From contig JAGCUV010000070.1 in assembly GCA_017962705.1 (NCBI GenBank), positions 61,000 to 124,999 of the forward strand: a stretch of 64,000 nucleotides of DNA, read 5' to 3'. This DNA comes from Bacteroidales bacterium. Lineage in GTDB: Bacteria > Bacteroidota > Bacteroidia > Bacteroidales > UBA932. The position numbers were made by a program, and so were the translations under genes. The notes under the pieces were generated by a model, which ran no database searches, was not told the origin of the DNA, and was given only the letters and a program-made list of their open reading frames with translations. Numbering within the stretch: position 1 is the stretch's first letter; each line of letters starts with the position of its first letter. Positions 16,438-26,003 of this stretch are shown one piece after another.

Positions 16438-18879
16438 TTAATGGTAACGAATGGCGATGTATGAAATCGTATTGGAATGGGTATCCGTAGAGGCATCGTT
16501 CAGACGGGCATCGGCATAATCGATGCCACTGGAACAGAGATCGCTGGTCGGTGTCAGCCGGATATACACGTTCTCTTTGCCCAGCAACTCGAGCGGGAGG
16601 GCGAAATCGATTTGCTTGAAACCGACACTGGAGGAATAGAGCGTATTGGACCACACGGAAACATCGGGTACGGTGTACTCGGCAATCAGACGCCAGTTGG
16701 CGTCATCCTGGTTGTCGGTGGTCGCCCATTCGGCTTTCCAATAGCGGGGTGCATAGAAAGTCTGGCTGGAATTGAGCGTGGCTATCTGCAACGACAGGTG
16801 CGACGCGGATATACCGGCCGTGGAAAAGTTCAGCAGCCAGGCATAAGACCTGCCGGTTTCATAGTCCCACCAGTAATTGTTGGCAAAGGCTGTGAAGCAC
16901 TCCGACGGGACATGCCCTTTTCCGCGCAGGGAGGTCGAACCTGTCGTCCCGCCATTCCAATTGATGTTCAGCGTATTTTCACCGTCTCCATACAGACAGT
17001 AAGGCGAAGGAGCGTTAGGGCCGCACCACTGGGGACGGGCGGGGTTGGTCATATCCACCAGATCAATCAGATCCATGCTGTACTTTTCGCGGGACGGGTC
17101 AAGAATGATGCCCAAACCGTTCTTGTTGCCGTAATTCAGGCCGAACATATAGTTGACGTTGTGACCTTTGGGCCCGAGATAGTCCGTGGTACCGGCCGCG
17201 AAGAAGTGCTGGTTGAAGAAACTGCCCGTGTAATCCTTGGACTCAGAGCCGGTGTACCGGGTCTGGTAAGTATGGGTAAACCAGCCGTTATCCCCGTAAG
17301 TCGGCAGACAAACGCCCCTGTTCTTGTCGGGACGCCAATAGCGGTACTCCAGCAGCAATTTGGAGAAGCCGTTTTCAAAATCATCTTGCATACCGCCCCA
17401 GACATCCTCTTTGGTCTGATGGCGCAGTTGATAGGTACCGATACGGCCGAGCGTCGGGTCAAGTTCCATCTCCGCAGGATCCGCCGCATTGCGCCAGTCA
17501 AAACGCGGGAAACGTTCGTGGACGACGACACCGGATATCGAACCGGAACCATAAGGCAGCCGGGTGCCATCGTTTCGGTATTGACAGACCGTATTGGTGA
17601 GCAAGTACATCCAATCCCCGTTGATATCCCTGATCAGGCGGGGATATTTGGAGAAACGATGGGCATTGGAGACAATGGTATATCCCTCGTTGACCGGCAT
17701 CAAATCGCCTTTACGGACGGGGATTTCCACATTCTGCAACTGGACATAGGTATAGATATCATCGTCGGTAAGATCACGGATGGATTTTCGCTTGACGGGC
17801 ACATCCGCTGCGGAACCCCGGCTCTGACCCACGATCATGGAGGCTTTGACACCGCTGATGACCAGTCGCTCGGGGTCGGAGTGCAGCACGGGACGCGTAT
17901 TGTACAGGAGCACCTGGATATGGTCGTAATGAGAAGTGATGTTCTCCTCGACCGTCGTCGTCATCAGGCAGATGCCCTGCGTGCCGTCAAAACTTTCCAG
18001 ATAAATCGTTCGCTGGTCAACGGAGTAATCGATGGACGAAGTGGTCAACTGCTCATCTTCGCCGGCATTGCGGCCCGCATTGTTGCTGACAACGATACCC
18101 TCGACAATAATATATTTTTCGATGATTTTGCCGGATTCGATATGCTCGTATTTGAGATCGCGCATCGAGACGGTCGTACCAATCCGCTCGCGTGCCGTAC
18201 GCTGGATGACATTGAAAGCCATTGAGACCGTCTCTCCCCAGCCATCGGTAAAACTGAAACGGACGATGGCCGTGCGCGGGTTGTTGTCATCCAGGTTCCG
18301 CTCGGCGTCAATGGTCATCACCCGCCGGCTTCCTTCGGCATCAGCCACGGAAATGGTCTTGATCCACCCGGCCGCCTCTTCGACTTCATAGGAAACGACT
18401 TGTTCCAATTCCTCAAAAGGAATGTTGGTATTCAGCACATAGGTACTGTCTCCTCCCGCGCCTCTGACCTGGATGGACAATTCGTCCATAAAGAGGAACG
18501 CCTCATCCAAGCCTTTCTGCTTGACGGTGATTGTGTCGCGGCGACTGTCCACATCGCTGCAGAGCACAAAGACCGCCTTGCGTTTGAACGAGCGGTTGAA
18601 GTCGCACTCGGCTTTGATGTAGTCGTTCTTGCTCCTGTCCGCCGGCAAGGCCATAAACAGCCAGTCACTGTCGGGAGTCAGCATCTCTATATGGTATGGA
18701 CCGTTGGAATAGACCGGAATGTTGATGATGCCGCCATCGGCTTCCGTCACAAATTCCTTGACGGCGGCCCCGAGCTTGACCAGCGCCACCTCTTCGCCTT
18801 CCCGTCTCAGGCAGGAAAATACGGAAAGAAGCAGCAGGCCGGCGAGGGCGGGAATGAGAATGTGGGACAATCGCTTCAT
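16438..18879 (-). CDS. BACON + DUF5689 surface lipoprotein
   Basis: An 813-residue lipoprotein (lipobox LLLLSVFSC). Residues of about 30-115 and 120-210 look like BACON or Ig-like domains (SNGPYHIEMLTPDSDWLFM; ITVKQKG), followed by a DUF5689-type OB-like region (MRDLKYEHIESGKIIEKYII; RTIYLESFDG; LTDDDIYTYVQLQNVEIPV). A C-terminal domain of about 370 residues with aromatic-rich strands may be a ligand-binding jelly-roll. It is a close tandem paralogue of the next upstream gene, whose frame is broken, so this intact copy may carry the function alone. In SusCD loci such proteins bind substrate at the surface. Confidence 0.78.
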   Translation of the reverse strand: MKRLSHILIPALAGLLLLSVFSCLRREGEEVALVKLGAAVKEFVTEADGGIINIPVYSNGPYHIEMLTPDSDWLFMALPADRSKNDYIKAECDFNRSFKRKAVFVLCSDVDSRRDTITVKQKGLDEAFLFMDELSIQVRGAGGDSTYVLNTNIPFEELEQVVSYEVEEAAGWIKTISVADAEGSRRVMTIDAERNLDDNNPRTAIVRFSFTDGWGETVSMAFNVIQRTARERIGTTVSMRDLKYEHIESGKIIEKYIIVEGIVVSNNAGRNAGEDEQLTTSSIDYSVDQRTIYLESFDGTQGICLMTTTVEENITSHYDHIQVLLYNTRPVLHSDPERLVISGVKASMIVGQSRGSAADVPVKRKSIRDLTDDDIYTYVQLQNVEIPVRKGDLMPVNEGYTIVSNAHRFSKYPRLIRDINGDWMYLLTNTVCQYRNDGTRLPYGSGSISGVVVHERFPRFDWRNAADPAEMELDPTLGRIGTYQLRHQTKEDVWGGMQDDFENGFSKLLLEYRYWRPDKNRGVCLPTYGDNGWFTHTYQTRYTGSESKDYTGSFFNQHFFAAGTTDYLGPKGHNVNYMFGLNYGNKNGLGIILDPSREKYSMDLIDLVDMTNPARPQWCGPNAPSPYCLYGDGENTLNINWNGGTTGSTSLRGKGHVPSECFTAFANNYWWDYETGRSYAWLLNFSTAGISASHLSLQIATLNSSQTFYAPRYWKAEWATTDNQDDANWRLIAEYTVPDVSVWSNTLYSSSVGFKQIDFALPLELLGKENVYIRLTPTSDLCSSGIDYADARLNDASTDTHSNTISYIAIRYH

Positions 18880-18891
18880 ATTTTTTATCTT

Positions 18892-20472
18892 TTAATTATA
18901 ACGTACGGTGATCGTACCGATACGGACTTGGCTGTTGGCTGCGCTCTGTCCGGAAGTCAACACGCCCTGCTCAATGCCGAGCGCATCCTGCCAGGTGGTG
19001 GGACTGGTCGAAGGCGCCTTGTCCGTGACCGTGTCGGCAACCTGTAGGCGGACGACCACATTGGCCTGGCCGAAACAGGCGGAAGGCAGTTTGACCAGAT
19101 GCTCCGTGAAACCCGGTGTAGCATCCTGGGAGGTGGAGCCGGACCCGCTTCCCCACCACACGATGGAGCGCTTCTTCAGGATGTCCACCGAAGGAACCCT
19201 GGAGAATGTCGTACCATTGTCGACAGAGTAGAGCACATGCCAGTGGGCCGGTCCGAAAATGGATGTCGCATCCATCGACCCGTGCCCCCAGACGATGCCG
19301 AAAACGAGATTGGAGCCGCTCAGGCCTGAGGTGGAGAACTTGATGTCGAAATATTTGCCTTCGCCGGCCGAAAAGTCCCACCATTGCTGTTTGAGACAGA
19401 TGGCAGCCTTGGAGACAAGACCTTTGAGATTGCCGGAGGAATTGCCGTTGGCCTCATTGGCGGATTTCGGCATATAGGGATTGTTGAAATCGGAAACAAA
19501 CTCGGTGCCGGCGGCGTACTTATTGAAGGTGCCGTGTCCCGTATCCGGAGTAATCTTGGGAGAGAAGTCGTTCCACGTCCACTCGCAAATGGTATTGGAG
19601 AAAGGCTGCCCGTTAAGCTGGATTTCCTCGAGGGTCATCGCACGGATTTGGTACTTGCCCAGATTGCCCCAGCGGACGGTAACGACGTTGTCCGCGACAA
19701 TCACACCGGAAAGCGTTCCTGAGCCTTGCGGGACACAGGAGCCCCATACGATGTTACTGCCGGTACGGCGCCAGGGAACGGCGGCGTTGGTCAGCATAAA
19801 GATGGCATCTCCCTTGTCATCGCTGCACAACAGCGGAGCGACATCCCAGCGGGGCGATGCCGTGCCGGAAGGATTCAATTCGTCGGCCAGCGCATAGCCT
19901 TCGGAGGCGTTGGTAAAAGCGCCGTCCTTGCACATGATTTCTACCGGAGCAAGAGACACATAGGTATAGATATCGTTGTCGGTAAGCTGGGCGATGCTGC
20001 GCTGTTTGACGGGGATGGAGGCGGAAGTTCCCGCTTCGAGGCATTCGACCTTGGCCGCAGTCAGATTCTTCACCGTAAAACGTACGGGATTGTCTTCGCG
20101 CACAAGGATGCTTCCGTTGAGATTGATGAGCACTTTGGACCAACGGGGCTGCGTATTCTGGTCGGCGGCGGTAAATTTCAACTGCACGCCGAAGTTGCCG
20201 TCCAGACTCTCCAGATAGGCCGTCCGGTCATTTTCACTGCGGTCGAAAGCGTACTGGCCGGTCTGGGGGCTGGAGCAGACATTCTTGCTGTCGGGATCGC
20301 TGACAATCCAGCCTTCGATGTAATCGTTGCGGGTGATGAGGCCCGGCGTCAGTTCACGCAACTCGGAGAAAGTAATCACCTTGTCTGCGGACTGGGTCAG
20401 CGAGTAGATGGCGCCGGCGGAAAAACCGTCTTTGGCATAGGCGACGGTAATCTGCGCGCTGCGGGCAGACAA
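18892..20472 (-). pseudogene. C-terminal part of a BACON + DUF5689 lipoprotein cut off by an in-frame TAA
   Basis: This 526-codon open stretch is in the same frame as the preceding 289-residue ORF and separated from it only by codons TAA-AAC-GCA-GGG. It has no ATG at its head (first possible start is TTG at 20472) and begins in the middle of a BACON strand (SARSAQITVAYAKDG). Joined, the two parts give 819 codons, almost the length of the intact paralogue downstream (813). It contains the DUF5689 region (FSELRELTPGLITRNDYIEG; LTDNDIYTYVSLAPVEIM) and the C-terminal domain. No other disruption is seen, so the loss is recent, or the stop is read through, or it is a sequence error. Confidence 0.8.
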
Positions 20473-20481
20473 CCCTGCGTT

Positions 20482-21351
20482 TTAATCCACGGTGAACACC
20501 AGGCCGGACTCATCCAATGCAGCCCCGCTCACCCAATCGCAGTCCGATGTCACCCTCGTTTCCGGAGAAGACCAGATGTTGTTGACGGTAGCGGGTACGG
20601 AATAACGGCTGTTGTTGGCATAGTAACTGCCGCTCGTGGAAGACAGCGTGAAGGACGGATCCAGTTTGCTTTGGACAAGGGACACGACAGTACGGGTCTC
20701 CGCACCGGAGGCGTCTTTGACATAGTAAACAACATCGGCCACGCGGTCTTCTCCCGTCGCATTGTCATCCACCGTGAAAGTCACGTTCTCTTCGGAGACG
20801 GAATAGGCGCTGACCCAGGCCCCCTCCGCCCCTGTGCCGATTTCTGCGGTCAACGTCGGGTAGCCCTGCGCATCGTAATAGACGGCACGGGCCTTTATCT
20901 CTTCCAGACAGAAGGTCAGGTTGGTCGTCATCGGAATGGAATAAGAGGTACCCTGTCGGGGCAGAACCACCCGGGGGCTATCAAAGGTGATATCGGGCGA
21001 GGTGATGGCTCCGGCCTGGACGACGTGAATGGCCTCCGTTTTTCCATCGGCCTCCAAAATGACATATACACCGCGTTTGATGCCATAATTCGTCGAATAA
21101 TGGAGAACGAAATCGCCCAGACCTTCTCCGGAAAGTTTATCCAAGGCAGCCCACTCCACCGCCCTTTCCAAACGGACGGTCCAGGGCCCGTTGGAATAGA
21201 CCATGATGTGGGTGGCCCCGGCTGTACTCTTGATCTCGAGCATCCGGGACGATACCGCCAGATCGTTCACCACGGTGTATTCTTTCTGGCAGGAAAAGAG
21301 GAGCGGCAAAACGAGAAGCGGCAAAAACAAATTACGCAGTATCTTCATCAT
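20482..21351 (-). CDS. N-terminal part of the interrupted BACON lipoprotein
   Basis: 289 residues: lipoprotein signal (MKILRNLFLPLLVLPLLFS then Cys), followed by two or three BACON-type domains with the usual SNGPWTVRLE motif and ending VFTVD before TAA at 20482-20484. It could still be made as a truncated, lipid-anchored stub without the DUF5689 and C-terminal domains. It is 8 nt after susD and belongs to the SusCD operon. See the downstream pseudogene entry for the other part of the same original gene (18892-21351). Confidence 0.8.
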   Translation of the reverse strand: MMKILRNLFLPLLVLPLLFSCQKEYTVVNDLAVSSRMLEIKSTAGATHIMVYSNGPWTVRLERAVEWAALDKLSGEGLGDFVLHYSTNYGIKRGVYVILEADGKTEAIHVVQAGAITSPDITFDSPRVVLPRQGTSYSIPMTTNLTFCLEEIKARAVYYDAQGYPTLTAEIGTGAEGAWVSAYSVSEENVTFTVDDNATGEDRVADVVYYVKDASGAETRTVVSLVQSKLDPSFTLSSTSGSYYANNSRYSVPATVNNIWSSPETRVTSDCDWVSGAALDESGLVFTVD

Positions 21352-21359
21352 TGTCGGAA

Positions 21360-22904
21360 TTAAAGTCCATATTTCTTATATTCATTGTTGTCCAGGTTGA
21401 ACTTGGAATAAGTCACTTCCTTGTCCGGAATGGGATAATACTCGTGACAGGGTCGCGCCGCCTCCTTCATCGGCATGTGGTCACTGTTCTCCTGCACGGC
21501 GGTATACCAGATGCCCCAGCGCACCAGGTCAAACTTGCGCTGGAATTCCCCATAGAGTTCGCGGGCTCGCTCACAACGGATCTCGTCCTCCAGGCGGGCC
21601 TGGGTACGATAGACATAGTCGCCGGTCTGCGCCCGCGCGCGAATCTTGTTGAGATAGGCAATGGACTTGTCGTTGTCGCCGAGGTAGAACCAGCATTCCG
21701 AAAGCATCAGCAGGGCATCGGCATAACGGAACACCTTGTAATTGTTGCCGTCCTGCGTGGTCACCATGCCCGGGCACCAGAACTTCGGGCCGGGCCAGGG
21801 CGTCGTATTCACGTCGGAAAACGCCTTCCCGTTGTACTCCCAGGCCATATTGTATTGTTTGCGGATGTCCTTGCCCAACTTGGTCTGGAGTCCCTGGCTG
21901 AAATAAGTATTCGGCCGCATGGCGGTCCAGGTCGTACATTCGTGGCCGAGCTCGGGAATCTCCACACCATCGAACGTGGCGCCGATAACGATGCCCTGTT
22001 CGTTGGTAATTCTCCGGCAGACGGGTGTACAGATGCACGCCACATTGGATGTATAGACCATGCCACCCCGAACATATATGTGCTGAATTTCCAGGATGGA
22101 TTCCGGCGTATTCTTGTTGCGGAAAGTCACATTTTCGCCGTAATCATAGGCGGAGAGGTCGCCGTAAATCGTTTCCAGGTGTTCCAACGCTCCGACGGCC
22201 GTTTCATACCAGAAAGTCCTGCGGGCGGGATCATCCTTGGTGGCATTCCACAAGGCCATCTTTCCGATGAGCATCCAGGCCGCAGAGGCTCCCAGGCGGG
22301 CGCCGGTATTGTCTGAAGTACGGGTCTGGGGAACTTTCGGAGCAATCTCCAGCAAATCTTCGATACAGGCCTTGCGGGTCTGTACCGCACACATCCTCGG
22401 GAGCGTGGCGATACGATCCATCGTTTCGTGGTCCTTGACGTCGTCGAAATAGAACGGAACATTTCCGAACATACAGGTCAAGGTATAATAATACATCGCC
22501 CGGAGGGCCTTGGCCTCGCACAACAGGCGGTCGCGCTGGGATTCGCCCAGTCCCGGCGACTTCTCAATGCCCTGAATGGCGAAGTTGCAGCGCTGAACCC
22601 CCAGATAGCCGTGTGTCCAGACCGTGGCGCCGAAACGCGGAATGGCCGGAGAAACATCCAGACGGGCATCGAGCGTCCCGGAATAGATGCGCGAAATGTC
22701 GGTCTGGCATTCCGTAATGATCATGTATGTGAAGGTGTAAATCGACTTGAGCGGTATGTAACAACCGTTGACGACGGCCTCACATTCCGAATAGGTGCGG
22801 AAAGAGTTTTCCGGCGTGGAAAGGGAAGAAGTGTCTTCCTTCAAGGAACAAGCCGGGAGAGAAAGAACGGATGCAAAGGTCAGCAGGATAAAAATTCTTT
22901 TCAT
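21360..22904 (-). CDS. SusD/RagB-family nutrient-binding lipoprotein
   Basis: A 514-residue outer-membrane surface lipoprotein (lipobox SLPAC) that forms the lid of a SusC transporter. Family features: NSFRTYSECEAVVNGCYIPL, the TPR-rich core with LLCEAKALRAMYYYTLTCMFG, and the C-terminal ERARELYGEFQRKFDLVRWG and YPIPDKE motifs. It lies 15 nt after susC. Ligand specificity is not readable; the neighbours contain no glycoside hydrolase. Confidence 0.93.
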   Translation of the reverse strand: MKRIFILLTFASVLSLPACSLKEDTSSLSTPENSFRTYSECEAVVNGCYIPLKSIYTFTYMIITECQTDISRIYSGTLDARLDVSPAIPRFGATVWTHGYLGVQRCNFAIQGIEKSPGLGESQRDRLLCEAKALRAMYYYTLTCMFGNVPFYFDDVKDHETMDRIATLPRMCAVQTRKACIEDLLEIAPKVPQTRTSDNTGARLGASAAWMLIGKMALWNATKDDPARRTFWYETAVGALEHLETIYGDLSAYDYGENVTFRNKNTPESILEIQHIYVRGGMVYTSNVACICTPVCRRITNEQGIVIGATFDGVEIPELGHECTTWTAMRPNTYFSQGLQTKLGKDIRKQYNMAWEYNGKAFSDVNTTPWPGPKFWCPGMVTTQDGNNYKVFRYADALLMLSECWFYLGDNDKSIAYLNKIRARAQTGDYVYRTQARLEDEIRCERARELYGEFQRKFDLVRWGIWYTAVQENSDHMPMKEAARPCHEYYPIPDKEVTYSKFNLDNNEYKKYGL

Positions 22905-22919
22905 TTCATGATTCCTCCC

Positions 22920-25900
22920 TTAATATCTGATTTGAACGCTGAAAGTGAATGTGCGCGCTTTGGGATAGGTGCCTATATCCGCACGACGCAGGGTGGATGA
23001 CGTACCCGAACTGGAGACGTCCGGGTCGAAACCATTGTAATTCTTCCAAAGGTAGATGTTGTCTCCAAGGGCCGTCAAAGTAATATCCCTCAACCAGTTG
23101 ACTCTTTTGGAAAGATCGAAGGTATAACTGACGCTCAAAGTTTTCAAACGAAGATAGGAAGCGTCGTAAATCATAAAGTCGCTGGGAAGGGCCGTATCCA
23201 CGCTGCCGGCACGGGGCAGGTTGGAGTCCGGATTGCGGACCGGATGCCAGGAGTTGAGCATATAGCGGTATTGATTGGCGAGGGTGGAACCCGCCATATA
23301 GAGCTCGGAGAAATTGTATATCTTGCCTCCCAAAGAGTAGGAGAAATAGACGCCTACCTTGAATCCATAAATATAGAAAGTATTCTGGAAACCGCCGTAC
23401 AGCCAGGGATCGGCCGTTCCCTGGAAGACAAGATCCTCCTGGTTGAGGGTTCCATCATGGTTGATGTCATAATATTTGGGATAACCGAGATTCTGGTTGG
23501 AAGCGCTGACATAACTCTTGGTAAAAGCATTGATGGCGATTTCATCCCGGTTGTGCCAAACGCCCGCATACTTGAAACCCCAGAGCGAGTTGAGCGGATA
23601 ACCGGACACATAACCATACATCATATAAGGGTTGTTGCCCGGTGAAGAATAAGCCGTCACGAAATCCTCGGAGCCGATATCTACGACCATCTGATCGTTG
23701 TGCGAAAAAGTCAGGGAGGTGGACCAGCTGAAATTCCTGCGAACGATATTCTGGCTCTCAATGGTGAGTTCCACCCCTTTGTTGGAAGTAATGCCAATGT
23801 TGCCGTAACGGGAAGAGTAGCCGGTCTGGGTGGGCATCTGTACGGTCAGCAGCAAGTCGGTCGTCCGGGAATAATAGTATTCGCCCGTAACACTGAGCCG
23901 TCCGTTGAAAAGCGAAAGATCTGCCGCAATATTATAAAGAGCCGTTTTCTCCCAAGTCAGGTTGGGAGAGGCCAGGCGCGAACGATAATAGGCCACCGGC
24001 TGGCTGCCGTCGAAGAGATAACCGGAAGTCGTGGAAGACAAAGCCGCCAGCGAGCGGTATTCGCTGATGGCGTCATTTCCGGTCAGGCCGGCACTGGCGC
24101 GGATGGACAAATCGTCGATCCAGGCCACATTCTTGAGAAAATCTTCGTTGGCAGCGTTCCAGCGGATCGCGCAGGAAGGGAAGAAAGCCCACTTATGGTT
24201 TTCCGCAAAGTTGGAAGCACCGTCGAAGCGGCCGGTCGCCGTGAAATAATAGCGGGATTTGTAATTGTAGTCCAAACGGCCGAAAACAGACATTTTACTC
24301 TTGGAAGCATAGGAGGTGCCGGCCGTATAGGTTTCCTTGTCTATCACCGCATTCATATTGTTCCACATGACGGCATCGTCCATATAGCCGGAGCCGGAGA
24401 GAGAGAAGTTGTGCTGGCCGGACTTGTAGCCGGAAAAACCGGCCAGGAGGTTGAGCGAATGACCGCCCGGCGGATGGAGCGTATAGCCTATCGTCGTCTC
24501 ATTGGACATTGAGTAACTGTCATACTCTTCGCGCAGGGCATCCCCGCCCTGATTCTCGCCCTTGGCGGGAAGCGTGCCGGGATAGTAGCGGTAGGTGTGC
24601 CTTTGGAAGAGGAAATAAGAAAAAGTGTTCTTGATATTGAAATTCTTGAACGGATTGATATCCGTCCTGATGGAGTGGTTGGTAGAGTGGTACTCCCTGT
24701 AATAAGTGTTCAGATCGATGAGCATCCTCGGGGTGTTGATGCGCTGGCCGCCGCCATAGAAGGGGTTCTCGGAATCCCCCGGCTTGATAAGGGGAGAAAG
24801 GTACTGGGCGGCATTCCAATAAGATGTACCGCCGATGTTGGCCTTGGACATATCCTGATGGCGGAAGGTATAAGTGCCGGCATACCCCACCTTGAGCCAT
24901 TTGAACAGTTGCCGGTCGAAAGTGAGACGTCCGGTGAAGCGGCTTTGTCCGGAATCCTGGATGATACCCTGGGTGTCATTGTAGGAGAAAGAGGCATAGT
25001 AGGACGATTTGTTTTCCTTGCCCGAAAGGGACAGCGCGTAATTCTGTGTGATGGCGGGACGGGTAATCTCAGCAATCCAGTCCGTGCCGGACATGGAGAG
25101 CGGATTTTTGTAAACCGATTCGGAAAGCGGCGTCGACCCGCCGATGCCCGGGTGATAAGGGTCACCGCCGAAATAAGCATAGTCGTTGCGGTACATCGCA
25201 AATTCGGCCGCATTCATAATGTCCAATTTGCCCGGAAGGGTGGCAACGCCCACATCCGCCTTGAATGTAATATTGGGTTTACCTGCCACGCCGCTGCCTT
25301 GCTTGGTGGTGATGATGATGACACCGTTGGCGCCGCGCGAACCGTAGATGGCCGTGGAGGAGGCGTCCTTCAGGACGGAAATGGAAGCGATGTCGTCGGA
25401 GTTGATGTCGTTGAGATCGTTGATGGCATCCATCACGCCATCCACGACAATCAACGGTTCGTTGGACGCGGTGATGGAACGGGTGCCTCGGATACGGATG
25501 GTAGCGGTGGCACCCGGTGCTCCGTCCGTTGACAGGAAGTCAGCACCGGCGACGCGTCCCTGCAGGGCATTGTCGATGGAAATGGCGGGCAAGTTCTGGA
25601 TATCTCCCATCTTCACATTGACGACGGATCCGGTGAGATCGGATTTCTTGACGCTTCCGTACCCGATGACAATCACATCTTCAAGGACGGTCTGGTCAGG
25701 TTCGAGTATGACGGTAAGCGTAGTCCTGTTTCCCACATTCACCGTTTGGGTGGCAAAACCGATGTAACTGACGGTAAGTGCGTCGCCGGGACCGGCCTGG
25801 ATGCTGAACCGGCCATTGATGTCGGTAACGACACCCGTAGAAGCATCGCTGCCAATCATGACGGCCGCTCCGGCGAGAGGGACGTTTTCGTTGTCAGACA

Positions 25901-26003
25901 CCATACCGGTGATGGTCTTCTTCTGAGCGAAGGAGACGGCCGCCGCGGCAAACCAGACCAGGGCGAGCGCAAGGATGTATTGAATCTTATTTTTCATAAT
26001 CAA
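22920..26003 (-). CDS. SusC/RagA-family TonB-linked outer-membrane transporter
   Basis: A 1027-residue TonB-dependent transporter. After the signal peptide (start at 26003, or at 25997 from an internal ATG) comes a carboxypeptidase-regulatory-like domain (TGMVSDNENVPLAGAAVMIG), the TonB box region (DVIVIGYGSVKKSDLTGSV), the plug with RIRGTRSI and PLIVVDGV, and a long beta-barrel ending in a Phe/Tyr-rich strand (ARTFTFSVQIRY). Its ATG overlaps the previous lipoprotein gene by 4 nt and susD follows. It would import the ligand captured by SusD across the outer membrane. Confidence 0.95.
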   Translation of the reverse strand: MIMKNKIQYILALALVWFAAAAVSFAQKKTITGMVSDNENVPLAGAAVMIGSDASTGVVTDINGRFSIQAGPGDALTVSYIGFATQTVNVGNRTTLTVILEPDQTVLEDVIVIGYGSVKKSDLTGSVVNVKMGDIQNLPAISIDNALQGRVAGADFLSTDGAPGATATIRIRGTRSITASNEPLIVVDGVMDAINDLNDINSDDIASISVLKDASSTAIYGSRGANGVIIITTKQGSGVAGKPNITFKADVGVATLPGKLDIMNAAEFAMYRNDYAYFGGDPYHPGIGGSTPLSESVYKNPLSMSGTDWIAEITRPAITQNYALSLSGKENKSSYYASFSYNDTQGIIQDSGQSRFTGRLTFDRQLFKWLKVGYAGTYTFRHQDMSKANIGGTSYWNAAQYLSPLIKPGDSENPFYGGGQRINTPRMLIDLNTYYREYHSTNHSIRTDINPFKNFNIKNTFSYFLFQRHTYRYYPGTLPAKGENQGGDALREEYDSYSMSNETTIGYTLHPPGGHSLNLLAGFSGYKSGQHNFSLSGSGYMDDAVMWNNMNAVIDKETYTAGTSYASKSKMSVFGRLDYNYKSRYYFTATGRFDGASNFAENHKWAFFPSCAIRWNAANEDFLKNVAWIDDLSIRASAGLTGNDAISEYRSLAALSSTTSGYLFDGSQPVAYYRSRLASPNLTWEKTALYNIAADLSLFNGRLSVTGEYYYSRTTDLLLTVQMPTQTGYSSRYGNIGITSNKGVELTIESQNIVRRNFSWSTSLTFSHNDQMVVDIGSEDFVTAYSSPGNNPYMMYGYVSGYPLNSLWGFKYAGVWHNRDEIAINAFTKSYVSASNQNLGYPKYYDINHDGTLNQEDLVFQGTADPWLYGGFQNTFYIYGFKVGVYFSYSLGGKIYNFSELYMAGSTLANQYRYMLNSWHPVRNPDSNLPRAGSVDTALPSDFMIYDASYLRLKTLSVSYTFDLSKRVNWLRDITLTALGDNIYLWKNYNGFDPDVSSSGTSSTLRRADIGTYPKARTFTFSVQIRY

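Noticed and set aside
16477-18225. A 582-codon plus-strand frame opposite the BACON/DUF5689 lipoprotein
   Set aside because: A shadow of codon bias; no signal, no motif and no room in the operon layout. The same applies to similar frames at 3620-4792 and 28246-29865.
20470-20490. A frameshift between the two BACON lipoprotein parts
   Set aside because: The two parts are exactly in the same frame (distance a multiple of three), so only the stop codon separates them.
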